Source: Tubulanus polymorphus
Lineage: Eukaryota; Nemertea; Palaeonemertea; Tubulaniformes; Tubulanidae
Direction of reading: 5' to 3'
Length of the DNA: 64,000 nucleotides
Assembly (NCBI RefSeq): GCF_964204645.1
Contig: NC_134029.1
Span: 8,050,850 to 8,114,849 of the forward strand
A program made the translations under genes and the position numbers. Below are positions 1 through 13,641 of the stretch, in pieces. The notes below the pieces were generated by a model that worked only from the letters and a program-made list of their open reading frames with translations, was not told the origin of the DNA and ran no database searches. Position 1 is the first letter of the stretch; every line of letters starts with the position of its first letter.

Positions 1-245
1 ATTCCCCGACATGTAAGTTGTTTTCCCTGACCCTAAGTTGTTTTCTCAGCTAAGAATCCAATCAACATCAACACAGTCAAACACGTAAAAAACATAGACG
101 AAAATTGTTTGATCTAACAATCTCATCAAATTTCCTCGACTTTTCCCTGATTTCAAACTATTTTTTACAAAATTCCCTGACTATTCCCTGACTTTTTAAA
201 GAAAAGAAAATTCCCTGACTTTTCGCTGATTCCGTGATATCCAAG
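1..245 (-). repeat. Dispersed TCCCTGA-rich repeat, end piece
   Basis: Multiple copies of a short ttccctgac word end in gtgtgaccaccctt. Related sequence in the opposite orientation (cagggtggccac followed by gggaatttt runs) occurs in USP3 introns at 47541-47660 and 48808-48990. This is one interspersed family truncated by the window edge. Confidence 0.5.
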
Positions 246-1687
246 TGTGTGACCACCCTTTACTTATTTCTTTTAACTGGTTTCATTCAATTTCAATTTA
301 ATTTATTGCTCAACACAGAAAAAATTGCACAGAGCAAAATATAACATTACAATAATTACAACAACAAAAAACATACAATACGGGGTAATAATGTGAAGAA
401 GTAAAGAAGAATACTTTCCTAAATATATCACCCCATGGATAAGAGTTCAATGTAGGTAAATTAGAAAATATAGACGAAAGCGACTGGCAAGCAAAGTCTG
501 AAGACAGATCATACCTGTGCGTTGTAAATAGTTCTTTTCCGTTTATTTTTCATCGTTTTAAACTCAGATATATGTACGTCTGTGTTTGATATTCCGATAT
601 ATGAACGTACGCTCGAACAGTCGCTTTTAATCCAAACGACACAATGTAAATATCACACTTCAAACATTTGCGTTCATTTGTTTAGCTGGTGGCATTATGA
701 AACGTGACTATCGCGTATTGTTTCACTTGTCAAATCTCATATGTACTTATACACTCATTACGTACTGTCGTTTTCGTACGCAACGTTCAAGCTGACTCAC
801 ATTATCTAAGCAACGACCATCTTATACTAGAATACCTATACCCAAGGTCAAGGAACTCTGCGGGATTCGTATGAAAAGAATATTTCGTTCAATGACAATC
901 TTTCTTAGAAATCTCGTATTGGACACGTGTCATAAGCAGTTTGGATCTATACAAGCGATTCATATTAGTTGGGGATCATGAAAAATCCCGATAGTACCGC
1001 ACATTCTCCATTCACAGGGTGAACGTTACTATTCTATGTCATTGAGCTGTGCATATACGTAAGATGTTTGTTTCCGCAGACAAGTGACTGTCTGATATTA
1101 AGAAAGTTTAAACCCACAGTCTGATATCAATGAAGTTAAAACCCACAATACATGAAAAAAACTTAATTAGAAAATCGACCCAATTCTCAAATTGTAAAAC
1201 GTCGAATGCTCATTTAGTTTTCCCTTCATATTGTGGGTTTTACTTCTTGAAAAGATGCTTTGAAACTATCTTTATGCCTTGGCATTATTGTCTGATTAGT
1301 GTCACACTCTCTATGAATACTTTAGTTTCTAGGCTATATTTACTCATTTACCTGATGAAGCTACTATGCACTGGTAGCGGAAGCTCGTAATTTGAATAAA
1401 TTCAGGCAACATTCAAAGTGCTATTTGCCTTTAAGCTTACTGTTATTGGATCTTACTTTCAAGAATTCACTGAATGAAATGTTTTAGAAAATGAGCTTAG
1501 TAAGAAATAATGACAGCTGACGACATGTCTAGTAGGCCCACGCGTTGTCGGAATCGAATTCCATCAGTTGCCGTGTGAGTGCGATGAACTAATCTTAAGA
1601 ATTTCTAATTCATTCGATAATGTTTCTGAAATTCAATAGCCTTTGTTTATAGATATTCTGAAGGAAAATATAAGCAAAATCCTACAC
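246..1687. other. No gene seen
   Basis: AT-rich sequence without a supported exon. The longest ORF (1130-1390) has no splice or homology support. Confidence 0.4.
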
Positions 1688-1740
1688 TTTATTTCATGAG
1701 AGATTTGAGAAGAAAATTAGCACATGCAGTTTCATGCAGC

Positions 1741-1923
1741 TTAAGAAAAAGTAGCGGGAGCGAATTCTTGTGAAATTTGACCAACCTGAAGTTCGGGAGA
1801 TCCGATTCTGGGCAGATCGTCATCCGAATCGCTGTCGCTAGACGCCATGTGATCTCGACTGATTTTACCGTCAGCCATGATACGCAAAAAGTCCTGTTCC
1901 CATGACGTGGTAGAACGTCGTCT
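1741..1923 (-). CDS. Candidate 3'-terminal exon of an unknown minus-strand gene
   Basis: The minus strand reads open from about 1923 down to a stop at 1741-1743. The peptide includes WEQDFLRIMADGKISRD, then an acidic SDSDSDDDLPR stretch, and ends QEFAPATFS. An AATAAA on the minus strand at 1688-1693 lies about 50 bases past the stop, and an acceptor-like AG (ttttacaaag) precedes the segment. The composition looks more like a real protein end than most chance ORFs here, but the ORF is short and I could not connect it to a convincing upstream exon. Confidence 0.2.
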   Translation of the reverse strand, partial: RRRSTTSWEQDFLRIMADGKISRDHMASSDSDSDDDLPRIGSPELQVGQISQEFAPATFS

Positions 1924-4900
1924 TTGTAAAACAAGTCTATATATGCTTCCCACCTTGGTAACTCGCCGTTCAAAATGTTCGAATCGTCACCATCAATATC
2001 GTTTTTGTGTTGTTCGAGAATTTAAAGCGAGAAACGCGTGTGCACAGTTCAACGAATAACCTGCTTAACTCCGGATAAAAGTGTCATCAAAACACAACAG
2101 ATTTTATTGTAACAGTTTAATCCTTGGATCAAGTTATTTTAAGGTGATAATACAGTTCTTAACGCGTGCAAAGAACTCTGTTCTTATCGTTCTGAAAAAT
2201 ACGTCAATGCCGCCGACGAGATCTTCTATCCGTAATAATCTACACGACTTTCTCAGTTAGGCTACTGTGAAGAAACGCAATTCGATATTCTACAAATAAA
2301 TGCGACGCAAAAGGCGAAGTATCGTGTCTGTACCGGCACTGCACCATTCACCGGTAGTAACCGACTAGTGAGATCGATTCGAGCCTGTTTGACATTTTAG
2401 CAAATCTGAACTGAATATCCGCTTACAATGTACAAAATCTAAGATCCACTTCGACGAGCGTTTTCATAGAAATCCTACATAAGGCGAATTATTTTAAAAA
2501 AAGATAAAACAAGCTTGTAACGATTATCTTCGTAAAGATGATCGGTACTAGCTTCGAGGAATCACGTTGACGAATTCATATCTAGAGGTTGTCACGAGGT
2601 GTATATTTCCCGGCGCGCCGACGGACACCGATGGCCAACAGCCGCCGTATAGTATGACCCAGTGTCGCGCCACGATGGTTTTACGGGCTGCTATTCGTTT
2701 CAGTTTCGTGTGCGCGAATCTACGTCCATCGAATACTAACGGCCAGAAAAAAATCAGGACTCCGAATCCACGAGCCGATTGATATCATTATAGCTGATTT
2801 CACGGATCTTACTCACACGTTTATCGATAACGACCCGAGTTGCGTTGGCTGTAATTTGCAGATCCGTCATTACTGACAGTTTGCTGTTGGACACGTACGT
2901 TGCATTAGTCGCCAATTTTTCTCAGATGGCTCGGCGAGGAAGATATTAATACAACATCGTTTTATCGAAAATGACAATTTGTTTCAAAGCTGGTCCGATA
3001 TTGAGCAAATCTGAACGAAGAAGGCTCTATACATGGTTTCAAAATATGTGTACATGAGATCAAGTGACGTCGCCACAGATCCAACCGTCGGACCAATAAT
3101 GAAAAATATCGATCTTTCGAAAATTCCAAAAATATTTTCATTCATCATTTTAGTGGCAATTCTGTTTGGAATACATTAAGATGCCTCTGACTTCATTTTT
3201 CATTTTATGGAGAAGGCTTCGCCGCTGCGGCGCTCGCATTTGTAGTAACCCAACGTTATGCCCTTCATCCTGATATCTGACCAATAGGAAAATGAAGCCT
3301 ATACGTCACTGACCTTACGTAATGATCTATATCATTACAAATCACAATCAAAATGTTCGATGATTGCCTGGTTGAATACACTCTGGTCAGGTCCTCTACC
3401 CAACAGATCATATTTTGGTCAACATCATAAGATATATATATAGCCTGATAATACGACAACCACCGCAACGCTTATGGAATACATAGCAAATCCATTAACA
3501 AACATGTTGCTGAATCGATATTGCTCAAAAGCAGTTCTCTTCTCTTTTACCCACCCACAATTTTCGTCTCATATTATTCGTGTTCTTGCATGCAACTATA
3601 CGAATTGCAAATGCAGACAAAGACCTCGCAATAAGGCCTATCAATACGCGTTTGGCTGTACCATGCAGCTACTATCAAAGATTTTTTGAAGGAAATTGTT
3701 AAAAAGCAAACCATCCCCGAGATCAAATTTTTCATGACGTATTGTCATACGCGGGCATATCATGGTGGTTTCCGTGAAAAGATTCCTTTTCAAAGTTATT
3801 TCGGACAGAGCTTACCGACAAATTGAGAGAGCATTCGAAATCCGAGTCTTTCATAACGATAAACCAAATCAGCACGGCAAACGCGATACTTCAAAGGATA
3901 TAAGGATATCGCGGACATTAGAAGCCAGATGAAAAAAAACTATGATAATCCATCATAAGCGTTCGTGGCAGCCGAAATCTTGCATTTCTTATCCGTTCCA
4001 GAACACGAACTACACGAAATATTCCACCAAAAATCAAAGGAAAATACAAAAAAAACTGTTGTTTTGTGTCATGGACCGCTTCGTCGTGTATACTCAAGTA
4101 TACGAGTACATTGCAGTGGCATTACCGCGTAATGTCAATTGCGGCGTTAGCGCCATAAAACGATGCTTCCATCGGAGTTAATTTACCAACCTAAATCATT
4201 ACTAAACTGACACAGACAACATAAGTCAATGGCATTAGAGTGTATATCACAAGGGGTAGTTCATAATTTAAACACGTACTGGCATTAGTAACCACCGGTA
4301 TAGACGGTACTCGATATTAGCTGTTTTGGGAATTATTCTGGGAATCAACATTACATTCAATTACAGCTGCGTATTAGTTGCATAACGCCAGCTGAGACTG
4401 GGTGAAAAAAAACTGTAACCCCGAAATTATTTTCGGTGGCCAAATTATGTCTATAATACTATAGTCACGATGTGATTCGGACTAGTGACAATACACTGAG
4501 TTGATATCGTGACTTTGAGTTATGTATTAACAGATGAATATAGCTCGAGGTGTTTATTATCAGATGTCCTTGAAATGATAGCACGGGACATGTGACGTGT
4601 TGCTGTGAACCGAAGAGCTCCCAAAGGCAAGAAGGGGTCGATTATGGGAACACTTCGCTGATCAATCGTACAATGAAGACATGTGTTGCGGCGGCATTAG
4701 TTATCTGTCAATTCTTAATTTCGGTTTACCGAGCCGTAAGAAATACATTAATTACAAATCTACTGTTAGATTATTGATGCAAAGAGAGTGCTTTCGATAC
4801 GCGCAGATAGTGAGGTGCACGTTCAGTGATGATCCCATCCCGAGAGTCTACTCCCGGTTGCAATGCGATCGATTTGAAACAGTTTGATTTACATAGCGGA

Positions 4901-7900
4901 TGATATCGCCAGTCAGACTCCCACTGATAATTTTCGTATATTCCCAACAGGAATTCATCGAAAATATCAATCCATCATCGACAGAAAAAGAATCGATCGA
5001 TTTTGCTTGAAAGCACAACGGCTTACGTCTGCCTATGGCCTCTGAGTTACGACGACGACCGACCATTAACCGGCGATATGTACGCGCTTCTATCATCCAA
5101 TTTCCAATTCTCGACAGATACCCCAGTTCAAGTGCTCGTCGTGAGAAAACAATAGAATGCTCTATACCTTCACTTTCCAATCGGTTAAAAATCCAGATGG
5201 CAACACGAGCTGGTGATATTATTGATACGTCACTGAATTTGCCTGCGATCTACATTCAAGAGTGCGGCCGGATTCAATGTGAAAATAGAAAATTAATTAA
5301 ACTGAAAACTAGAAATGAAAGCTACAAATTGTATTCCACGAATTATTAGACTAGGTGGAGCCTGTAATTATGAATCTTTTATTAAGCATCACAAGCCATC
5401 GATCGGTGACGTAGCACAAAAACCGATAGAGGAAGATTATGGCTTGATACAGCATCTAATCAAACAACTAATTTTTAATTTCGATTTTCGGAAGACTCAA
5501 AAAAACATACCATTTTATAATTGTTGCACACCGACTGGCATAAGATTTGTGAAATATTCTTTAGATTTCTTCAACGAAACCAATATGGTACCCGGTCCAA
5601 CGTTCAACGAGGAATGTATAATATGCGTTTGGCAGACGACGCGCGGGGAAACATGGAAACACGGAAACACGGAAACAAACATGTTTGATATCGGAAACGG
5701 TTTCATGTTTCCGTGCTTCCCTGCGTCGTGTGCGTTGGGCTTTATACGAAAATAAGAGTGCTACTACACGATATGGAGAATAAGAACTAAAACAATTAGT
5801 AGCTTGAATGTCGTTGATTTTTGGACATTAATTCATTTGGACGGCTGTGTTGTCAGTTTTCGTGCCGCCTACAGTGTTCTCAAATGAAGACGACACACAA
5901 AACGGCGAATGCCGTAATGATGGAAGACATGTTTTTTTTATCTAAAAAGCGTCGACTGGCCTCGAGGGATTCGTGACAACGGGCTCGTAACCAAGAGCTG
6001 CAGTCTACGTCAATTATGTGACCGAGAATGAAACAGTCTGTGACAAGAAATTCTTAGAATCGGATTCGGAAGACATCGTGCATCTTTTTCAAGCGCTCTG
6101 ACTTCGTATACTGATTGATTAAACGCTCTATGCAGATCGCCCCGTTTCCTGAAAGGCTATACCCAACCACGGAAACAAAACAACACAGGCCGCTAAATCA
6201 GTTACCAAAACGAAATACGTTATTGGAAGCGGAAATATGAAGGAAGAATACATTTGTATTGATTAAGAACAAAGTCCCTGTAAGGCTGGGTTACATTCGG
6301 GGTTACATGTTTGCGGATGAAATCTCCATTCGAGGAGATAAAAAGTTACTGCAATAACAGTAACGAATGTAGAAGTACCATGTGAGTTGTCACTGTAAGT
6401 AGCTACTGGAGTATCTTTATGGTCTAGAACACGTAAACGTATTATTAATTCAGAATAATCGGTGTAAGAATGCTGAACCGTTGTGCTATCAAGTGATGAT
6501 TTACTCCGAATAAAATACACGATAATCAGTGGCAGCTCAGCCATTTCCAAAATGTTCGTATTCGTGCCATGTACATTGTGTTCGATAATCAGAAAAAAAC
6601 TGACACATAAAGCTGTGATATGCGACCACACCACTCGCAGAAATACGATCGCATTTTAGCATCGCGCACGACTTTCGGATGGAGTTAATGCATGCGCGTG
6701 ACCTCGAAATGTTGTGGGCCAGACGATAAAATATGGAAATAAACTGAAATAACGGCGTCGTTAATCGATAGATCGATTCATTATCAATTCTGATTAACTC
6801 TGTAAAAACGTGTACATGGAGATTTGATGAATTTCTTCTAGAGTCCGCTCGTGGTGTGGAGAGATCGAATACGAAGAATGAGTGGCAAAAAGTCTCAAAA
6901 TAAATTTAGCGAATCTGTTCACGGCCTCGCATAGAAATACAACTGCCTCAGATATAATATTCGAAAAAAATATATTTTTGATAATATCTATATTCAACGA
7001 AGCAAAACAAGATTTCCGCATCAACGAAATTCAGAGTAAATCCCATTTTCATCCTCCCAACAAATCTGATGTAGTTCTGGCTTTCCTCCGTAGTCTTTTC
7101 ATTGATTATTCGAAACGTTCGACTCTTCGCACTATGGATTAACGGCATTTTCAAAGCTCAAAGTAAACGTTAGATTAGTCAACGTCTTGAATCGCCATGC
7201 AGGGAAATGGCGAGGTAGATATTTCATTTTCAAATCATGATGCCGGGAAATAGAAACCAAGCCTTATAGAGAATCGACAGACGCGGAAAGCACCGCACAT
7301 GATGGATAAAAACCATTCGCTAATCATTTGAGACATAATGACGTTAAATGTCCGAAATAATCAAATCTATTTCATTTGATATACGAAGTAATTGCTACAT
7401 ATCTAGGTCGCTGGTAATTCGTTTGAATATGTTTTTTGCGACACATTAGAGCGGACCTGGAAAAAAGTAAACAGTTTACTTTTTATAGCGAAATAAACAT
7501 AATGTATGCCAGTAACTGCCATATTCCTATAATCTGCCATATATACCAGCTTGTTTGACGATCGCTTGTTTCGCCGATATCAGAAAAGAAAAGAAACTTA
7601 TCTGCGGAAGTTAGACGTGATATCTCCGATTTCAAAATGATCCGAGTAATTTCCTGGGCATCGAAGGTTCCGCTCCGATACCGTTAGGCGTACATCGGTA
7701 TTATCTATACCAGAAAAGGTGCAGTTTTAGAAGAAAAACTTACGAAACGACCATCTATCGATAGAAATTATACACATCGACGAGAATTGAACATTGAAGT
7801 GGCCGTTAAACACGTGCACCGGAACACCAATTAAAATCGACTCGGCAATTATTTCTTCAAAAATTTATCGGCGTATCGGGAATTTTAACAGATTTCTAAC

Positions 7901-9555
7901 GGCTAATTAATGGCGCCGCAAAAAGGTAAATAACTTGTAGGCATCCTATAGCTCTACATGGTGTCGTGGTATTCTATACTGTGCGTGGTACGTGTGAATA
8001 ATACGAATTTGAATCCGGCAGGCGGAGGTCGCCGTCATGCTGTTAATTAACTCCCGAAATGTGTTTTCATCCTGATAAACTTATCTCCTTTCATGTTTGT
8101 ACATTACTAAGGTCGTCGCGTAATTCTAGGGGCAACGATAGAAGTCGAATGTATTCAATAACAAACAAAACATGACCAAAAAAACAACTACATCCGATTG
8201 CAACCTGTCCCTGACCCCGCGACCGCGGTGTCATCTCCTGACAAGCGCAGATGACCAACTTTCTGACCACCGAGATAATTGAACTCGAGAGAAAACACGA
8301 AGCTCGTTATACAAAAAAAAATACAGATTACAGACATGGGAAGAATACCGCTCAACTGCATGCTATACCCCCCGTCAAAAATAGGTTTTCGATGTCAACA
8401 TTCGACAGAAACGTATTTCGCATTTGCACAGCAATCTTCGTCTTGAAATATGTGCTGGATTTATCCCAGTCAGTTAGACAAACGATCGTACCTTATCGCG
8501 CATCTCAAAGGGTGTCGTGCGCGAAACTCGTAACTAAATTCCTTATAGTTTATCAACAACTACAAGGATCAATTGTGGAGATCCTGTGTAGGTTGATCCG
8601 AGAATACGACAAAAAATAAACAGACAAAGAAAGGAATATTCCAAAACATGTCCGTCTCAGTTCAGTGGTATGTTATCAGCGGGACGATTGAAGTAGACGT
8701 CTGATATGCTTCAAATGCAAAATCGACGAAGCTAGCTTGGATTTTGCAAGAAGAGTCCACACAAGTGGGTCCCAAACAAGGTTAGAGGTTGATTGAATCT
8801 GGCTTATCACTGCCACGACAAGATCATCAAATATAATTATGATGAATGTATATTGGCGAAAGTAAGGCTAGAGAGTAGATAAGTCGTAAAGACAACCAAT
8901 ATAGCACCGACCTTAGAACAAAGCCTGTTCATTTATCAAGTCATGGACTGCGTTACTACGCGTCGAACGGAATTCATACCGACGAATGGATCGGAATCGT
9001 CGTGTCACGGAACAAGGAAATGCGGTTTATGCAAAATTTATGATCACTTTTTCAACAGCTCTGTGGCCGTTAGAAGCACCGGAAAAGAACGGAATGTTAC
9101 CACGTGACAACCGTTTCAAAGTGAATAATCTAATCCACGTGAATGAGAAATCAATCAGAAAACACTGCGACACGTATTAGCCAGAGAGCATGTATTATCA
9201 TAACGCATTTCAAAGAAAAAAACTGAGCCATTCTGCGTATACTCACGACGCAATTAAAATTTCATACCACTCTCATCTAACAATCTAATTAACTTTACGC
9301 TGCGATATAATCATTCTCAGTAAAGCAAATAACGGCGCGAACAGTTTTGAGAATTTGGTCGTCTGTTCGATTCAGACAAGCTAGCGCCACGGTAGATGAG
9401 TAAATCTTGGGAGAAGATTGATGACGATAGATGTTAAATTAAGCGGAATTATATTCCCATTGACGTCTGATGCAATGTCAATGAAACCCAATTGAAGAAG
9501 CCTCAACGCCGTTTGTTCAACCGCCTCGTGCACATGGCAATATCAGTTCGCTTAC
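1924..9555. other. Gene-poor stretch
   Basis: Apart from the candidate exon at 4893-5005, I see no supported gene. A short run of ggaaacacg units with an inverted partner lies at 5648-5722. The 122-residue plus-strand ORF at 8251-8619 has no recognisable domain or splice context. Confidence 0.35.
4893..5005 (-). CDS. Candidate internal exon on the minus strand
   Basis: A 113-base open segment is flanked on the minus strand by an acceptor-like ctttcaag and a donor GTAAAT. It encodes 37 codons including SIDSFSVDDGLIFSMNSCW. A second open segment just upstream (ending at a GTAAGC donor at about 5029) is phase-compatible. It could be chance, since open segments of this size are expected in 64 kb. 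Confidence 0.12.
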
Positions 9556-10234
9556 CTCGGGGATATCCTTTTGTGGAACGTTACATATGGATCGAATTAA
9601 TACCTCAAGATCCGCAAGTTGCTACATCGCAAGGGAAGCTATAACAATGTTGAGGAAGTGTATACCAGCACACCAAAAAACACTTCATATCCATTGTTCT
9701 ACCTTCAAACATGATTTTTTCTGAGTCAGTTGTGTATGGTGACGATGCAAACATAGCCAATAATAAGAACCTAACCGAATCAAAGCCATCATTTTTAAAA
9801 CCAATCGTATGATTGGAACATTCGGCCAATAAAACCAGCTTATCAAATTGTTTCCCTTCCGAATCTTCGAAGAAATGAAGAAAGCTGATTAATAAATGAT
9901 TTGGACGCTTCTCAATCTCAAGAAAACCGGAATGTACGTAGTAATAGAACCTTACTGCTTGGTTGCTAGCGATGAATTTAAAAGCAATTTCTATTTATGA
10001 TTCAATAATATGCACCAAACCAATTAAAAAGGTTCATCGAACAATTCAGCAATATAAGTCATCCTATCAAATTATCTTAGCTCATACCTCTGGCATGCCA
10101 CTTCTTTTGTACGCCAAAACGTTATCTATCGTGGGTTGTATGGTAATATTAGTACCTTCCCCCAATTGATCGGCAAAAAAGATGATTTTTTTACTCAAAG
10201 AGTGCAGGCTCGAGTCGGATGATGAAGAACTATA
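9556..10234 (-). CDS. Candidate cluster of small exons on the minus strand
   Basis: Four open segments on the minus strand can be joined in phase: 10088-10234 (donor GTATGA), 9956-9990 (GTAAGG), 9776-9884 (GTTAGG), 9556-9621 (GTAAGC). They would encode a peptide containing KKIIFFADQLGEGTN, FEDSEGKQFDKLVLLAE and LEVLIRSICNVPQKDIPE. The implied introns are 71-154 bases, shorter than most introns of the secure genes in this window, and acceptors are weak. I recognise no family. It may be an over-fitted chain of chance ORFs. Confidence 0.15.
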
Positions 10235-10791
10235 CTTGTAACAAAGTGCGAAGTGAATGATACTGAACGACACTGATTTTGTACCTGCATGTTCCCATTA
10301 CGACGAGTGTTCCTGTAATAACAACAGATCTTCGTATGCCACTATTTCCAGAGCTATATTTTTCTAATCGAACATTTTATTAATCCTTATCTCGGTAGAT
10401 ATATACATATATAGAAAATACACGAGCAGTATATACATATGTAATGTTATTTTCAGCCAATTTCGATACTATGAGTGTATGTGCGTGAATATATGGTTTT
10501 TACGACAGCACGCGACGACACTAGATGTTGCTAGATGATGCCTGCCTGCCAGTTACATACACCACGTAGTAATAAAGCAGCGTACACACTTATTGATTGT
10601 ACGTATTGTGCCGCCGTATCATTTGAGATTGCATTGTTGCCGGCGGTGCAAATGGCGCACCGACCAGTTTGAAACGCACGCAGTTAAATTCTGCAGGATG
10701 CGACAGTTTACTGCGCCATCTTGAGTTAAAACGATTCAGTACTGCAACTGAGGCAGCCCTTTCTGGCCATTGCCGTTATCTGAAATTGTAA

Positions 10792-10922
10792 CCTACAGGC
10801 CGCAGGGGCCTGAGACACAAAGTTTTTGACAGACCCCAGCATCCTAGGTACTATATATCATAGTTCCTGAGATACTGGGGTTTATTAACTTATTGTCTCA
10901 GGCCCCTGTGGTACAGGCTAAA
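10792..10922. mobile_element. Short palindromic MITE (CAGGGGCCTGAGAC ends)
   Basis: The left arm (caggggcctgagaca) and the right arm (tgtctcaggcccctg) are inverted copies about 100 bases apart, and the interior is also partly self-complementary. The interior word cagcatcctaggtac is shared with the large foldback at 29353-30510, so the two belong to related families. No coding capacity. Confidence 0.6.
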
Positions 10923-10924
10923 CA

Positions 10925-11115
10925 AAATTATGCCTCCTAATCGGTCGGGTCGCTTTTATAAACTGCAATGAAATTTGTAACCAGTTCATTTCTATAACTG
11001 CCGGGTGTGTTATTGTTAGCTTGATCATGATTTAGAAAAAAATTCATGTGCAGAGTAGATAGGCAGCCGGCCGGGTAAACTTTTAAGCTCAGCAAAAGTT
11101 AAAAACAAGGTATCA
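10925..11115 (+). repeat. Interspersed repeat, copy 1 of 3
   Basis: It shares long stretches (aatttgtaaccagttcattt, agataggc, agctcagca) with copies at 50431-50600 (plus, in a USP3 intron) and 56520-56690 (minus). Non-autonomous, with no ORF. Confidence 0.6.
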
Positions 11116-13264
11116 ATTGTATAGCCATAAATATATAGTCCTTACCGCATGGCTGTTTCCATATTTTTTGAAAAGTTGAATTTGCTTTCTCGAAAATGCC
11201 ATTCTATTCTGAGCAGCGTTTAAAACGTGTATGCATATGATATGTGTATTTCATAGTAAACAGTCATTTATATAAAGAGCATATACTTTACATAGTGTAT
11301 ATATGTATGTATTGCTTGAAACGATGAATGAATTGAGGTCCTGTCGCGGTCATAGCCATTGCGACGCGCCGTGCCACACCGAACATGTAGTCATCCACTC
11401 GCGCGTAACGGTGAGCATGAATTATAGCAAAATATTTTGCATTTCGCATAAACACATTTGACCAAAAGGACTTACCTGAAACCGACCACGGAAATAGTTA
11501 TTCCGATTGCGAAGTTGTGCTCGCGTTAAATCCATAACACGACGAAACTTCATATATAAATGTATTAGGACAAAGTCTCGAGGCATTATATATATCTAAC
11601 CCTGGCCGATGTGCATATACAAATATACTTCAGGCAAGGTGTCCCCGTTATCATGCATTACGTCAACCGTATGTAAAAGAAGCTAAATAGAAAATTGCCT
11701 GAATGAGCCTTGAGTGAAAGAAAAGGATGACCTAATAAAGTTTGTAAATGATACAAATATTTTCGAACTGGTAAAGCTTGATTTAAGAGGTGCTTATTTT
11801 CTAGCTTCAATGTGTAGGCTTCGTATTTTCTAACCAGGCATTGATAAAGAATTAGTACAAATTCGACGTTGCTGCGAGTTTGTTGACTTTGGAATTATAC
11901 AATCTATTAGATTACCCATTAAAATAGCCGTATAAAATAACGTGAACGTCGTATTTTGTTTGTTTCAATCTTCAACCAATCGATTATACGTCAGTTATGA
12001 AAGTTATTAAGCAAATAACCAAATGGGTAAGCAAATGTTCACGTTATCTGAACAAACTCCACTCTTATCTGTTTTCACTAGATGTTTTGTACAAGTTTCA
12101 TCGCCATGATATGGGACGGAAGCAAAATATAGTCTAGGACAGGGTTCATCGCTTTCATCGTTCTTGTTCACTGTTCCTTACATGCCGATGTCTCCGATGT
12201 TTATACAGAACTGCACGCTTTGACGGTATTCATATGAAATGTTGTCGCTAAGACTTCGAGGAGTGACTGGTGGATGATGCAGATTGACGTTATCATAATG
12301 TTTTTTTGTAATTGATAAATCATGTGAACTAATAGCATCAATAGGAATGGCTCTTTGAGGTTATAGCAAGAGAGTCCGGATATCAAAGAAATAACGAAAT
12401 AGAGAAAGTGCATATTATAGAATCTATCTGCCTACAAACAACGTCAATGATTGGCATCCTAAACAGCCTTCTATTTAACCATCAAACATCTTGTCACGCA
12501 TTTCAACAAGTGCTGGTCCGTGCATTCGTTTAAATGTCAAAAACAACGATCAAGCAATCAGCAACTTCAGCGGCGTAACTATTCTTGAACCACATTCGGA
12601 GCTCGGAGCTATCCTTTTTATACCATCCGTCAAACCCGGGCCGCCGTTTTCTGCCTTTTATTGTCCTTGTGTACAAAAATATAAACACCCTGACGTTGTA
12701 GCGGCGGCAATTACGAAACTGACCCGACAAACCCATAAAGAATTTTTATCAACACTATTATCAATATCCATCGTCTCTCGCAATCGTCTCGTCTTATCGG
12801 TCTCACTGGGAGAGCTACTCTTCTCATTTTGATCGCAAACAACTATCGTCGTAAAACCAGCGTAAAGTGTTTTTATTGACATTCATCCATTGCCTCTCCA
12901 TATATCTACACATCACGATTCTCGAATAATTTCATTATCGTCTGCTGTATGAATTCGTACAAAAATGTGTTTAACGGGGCGTATTGTATGACAGCCACCG
13001 ATCAGTGTCCTCGGTCGTATGCGAGACAAGATCGCTAACGAGTAAAATAATATCTAGATGAGAAATCTGTTTAGACAATCGTTCAATTGATCTTTTAAGA
13101 TCAACCAAATCGATCAAATTTCCGCATGGTATATTATTCGAATGCCAAAACTATAAGCCCTTGCTTACAACAAAGTAAAACATTTTCCTCCCTAAGTCAT
13201 AAGTTCCATACGATACACAGTGTGATGTATCAACAACACTGACAAAGCGGTAGATCAGCTAATG
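11116..13264. other. No secure gene
   Basis: Exon-like open segments occur on the minus strand (for example 12182-12352, with donor GTAAGG), and overlapping ORFs on both strands occur at 12490-12880. None can be tied to a gene by phase or family. Confidence 0.3.
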
Positions 13265-13470
13265 TAAAGAGAACCCCACAATAATAACGAAATGTCCGAA
13301 AATTTTTCATTGTGCTGTAGTTTATTCGATGCTTCAAGTGTATTCAGTAGTCATCCTTCAGGAATACAGAAGAATATTGTCGAAACGTCGAATAAGCTAC
13401 CAGCTCAAGGAAACATTTTCGGACTTAATTCCGTTATTATTGTGAGGTTCTCTCGACATTTTCCGATCTA
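13265..13470. repeat. Inverted-arm repeat with hammerhead-like remnant, copy 1
   Basis: The left end (agaaccccacaataataacg) and the right end (cgttattattgtgaggttct) are inverted copies. The interior carries gtcgaaacgtcgaataagc, the conserved block of a family also at 31835-32215 and 53005-53165 (minus). Confidence 0.55.
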
Positions 13471-13618
13471 CGGTTTTTGCCGTTGTTATTGTGGAATTCT
13501 CTTCATATTAGCGTCACAACACGAAATTATAGTGTCTTTATTGATAATGGATATCAGCTAATATCTTGAAATATATAGTGGGAATATTTCACCGTATTTT
13601 GATATCAACGAAGATAAT

Positions 13619-13641
13619 ATGGCACAGTTATTGCCTCGTCG
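13619..13641 (+). CDS. Possible first coding exon of the voltage-sensor gene (speculative)
   Basis: ATG at 13619 followed by seven codons (MAQLLPR) and two bases reaches a consensus donor GTAAGT at 13642. Its phase (two bases left over) fits the first mapped voltage-sensor exon at 31577, which begins with a third codon base. That would need an 18-kb intron. GTAAGT is expected by chance about once per 4 kb, so this is weak. Confidence 0.08.

Noticed and set aside
8251-8619. 122-residue plus-strand ORF, one of the longest in the left half
   Set aside because: No domain, no supporting splice or promoter context. Length is within what chance gives in 64 kb.
12491-12882. Overlapping ORFs on both strands, all partly protein-like
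   Set aside because: The two strands compete over the same bases and neither has convincing splice sites on both sides.
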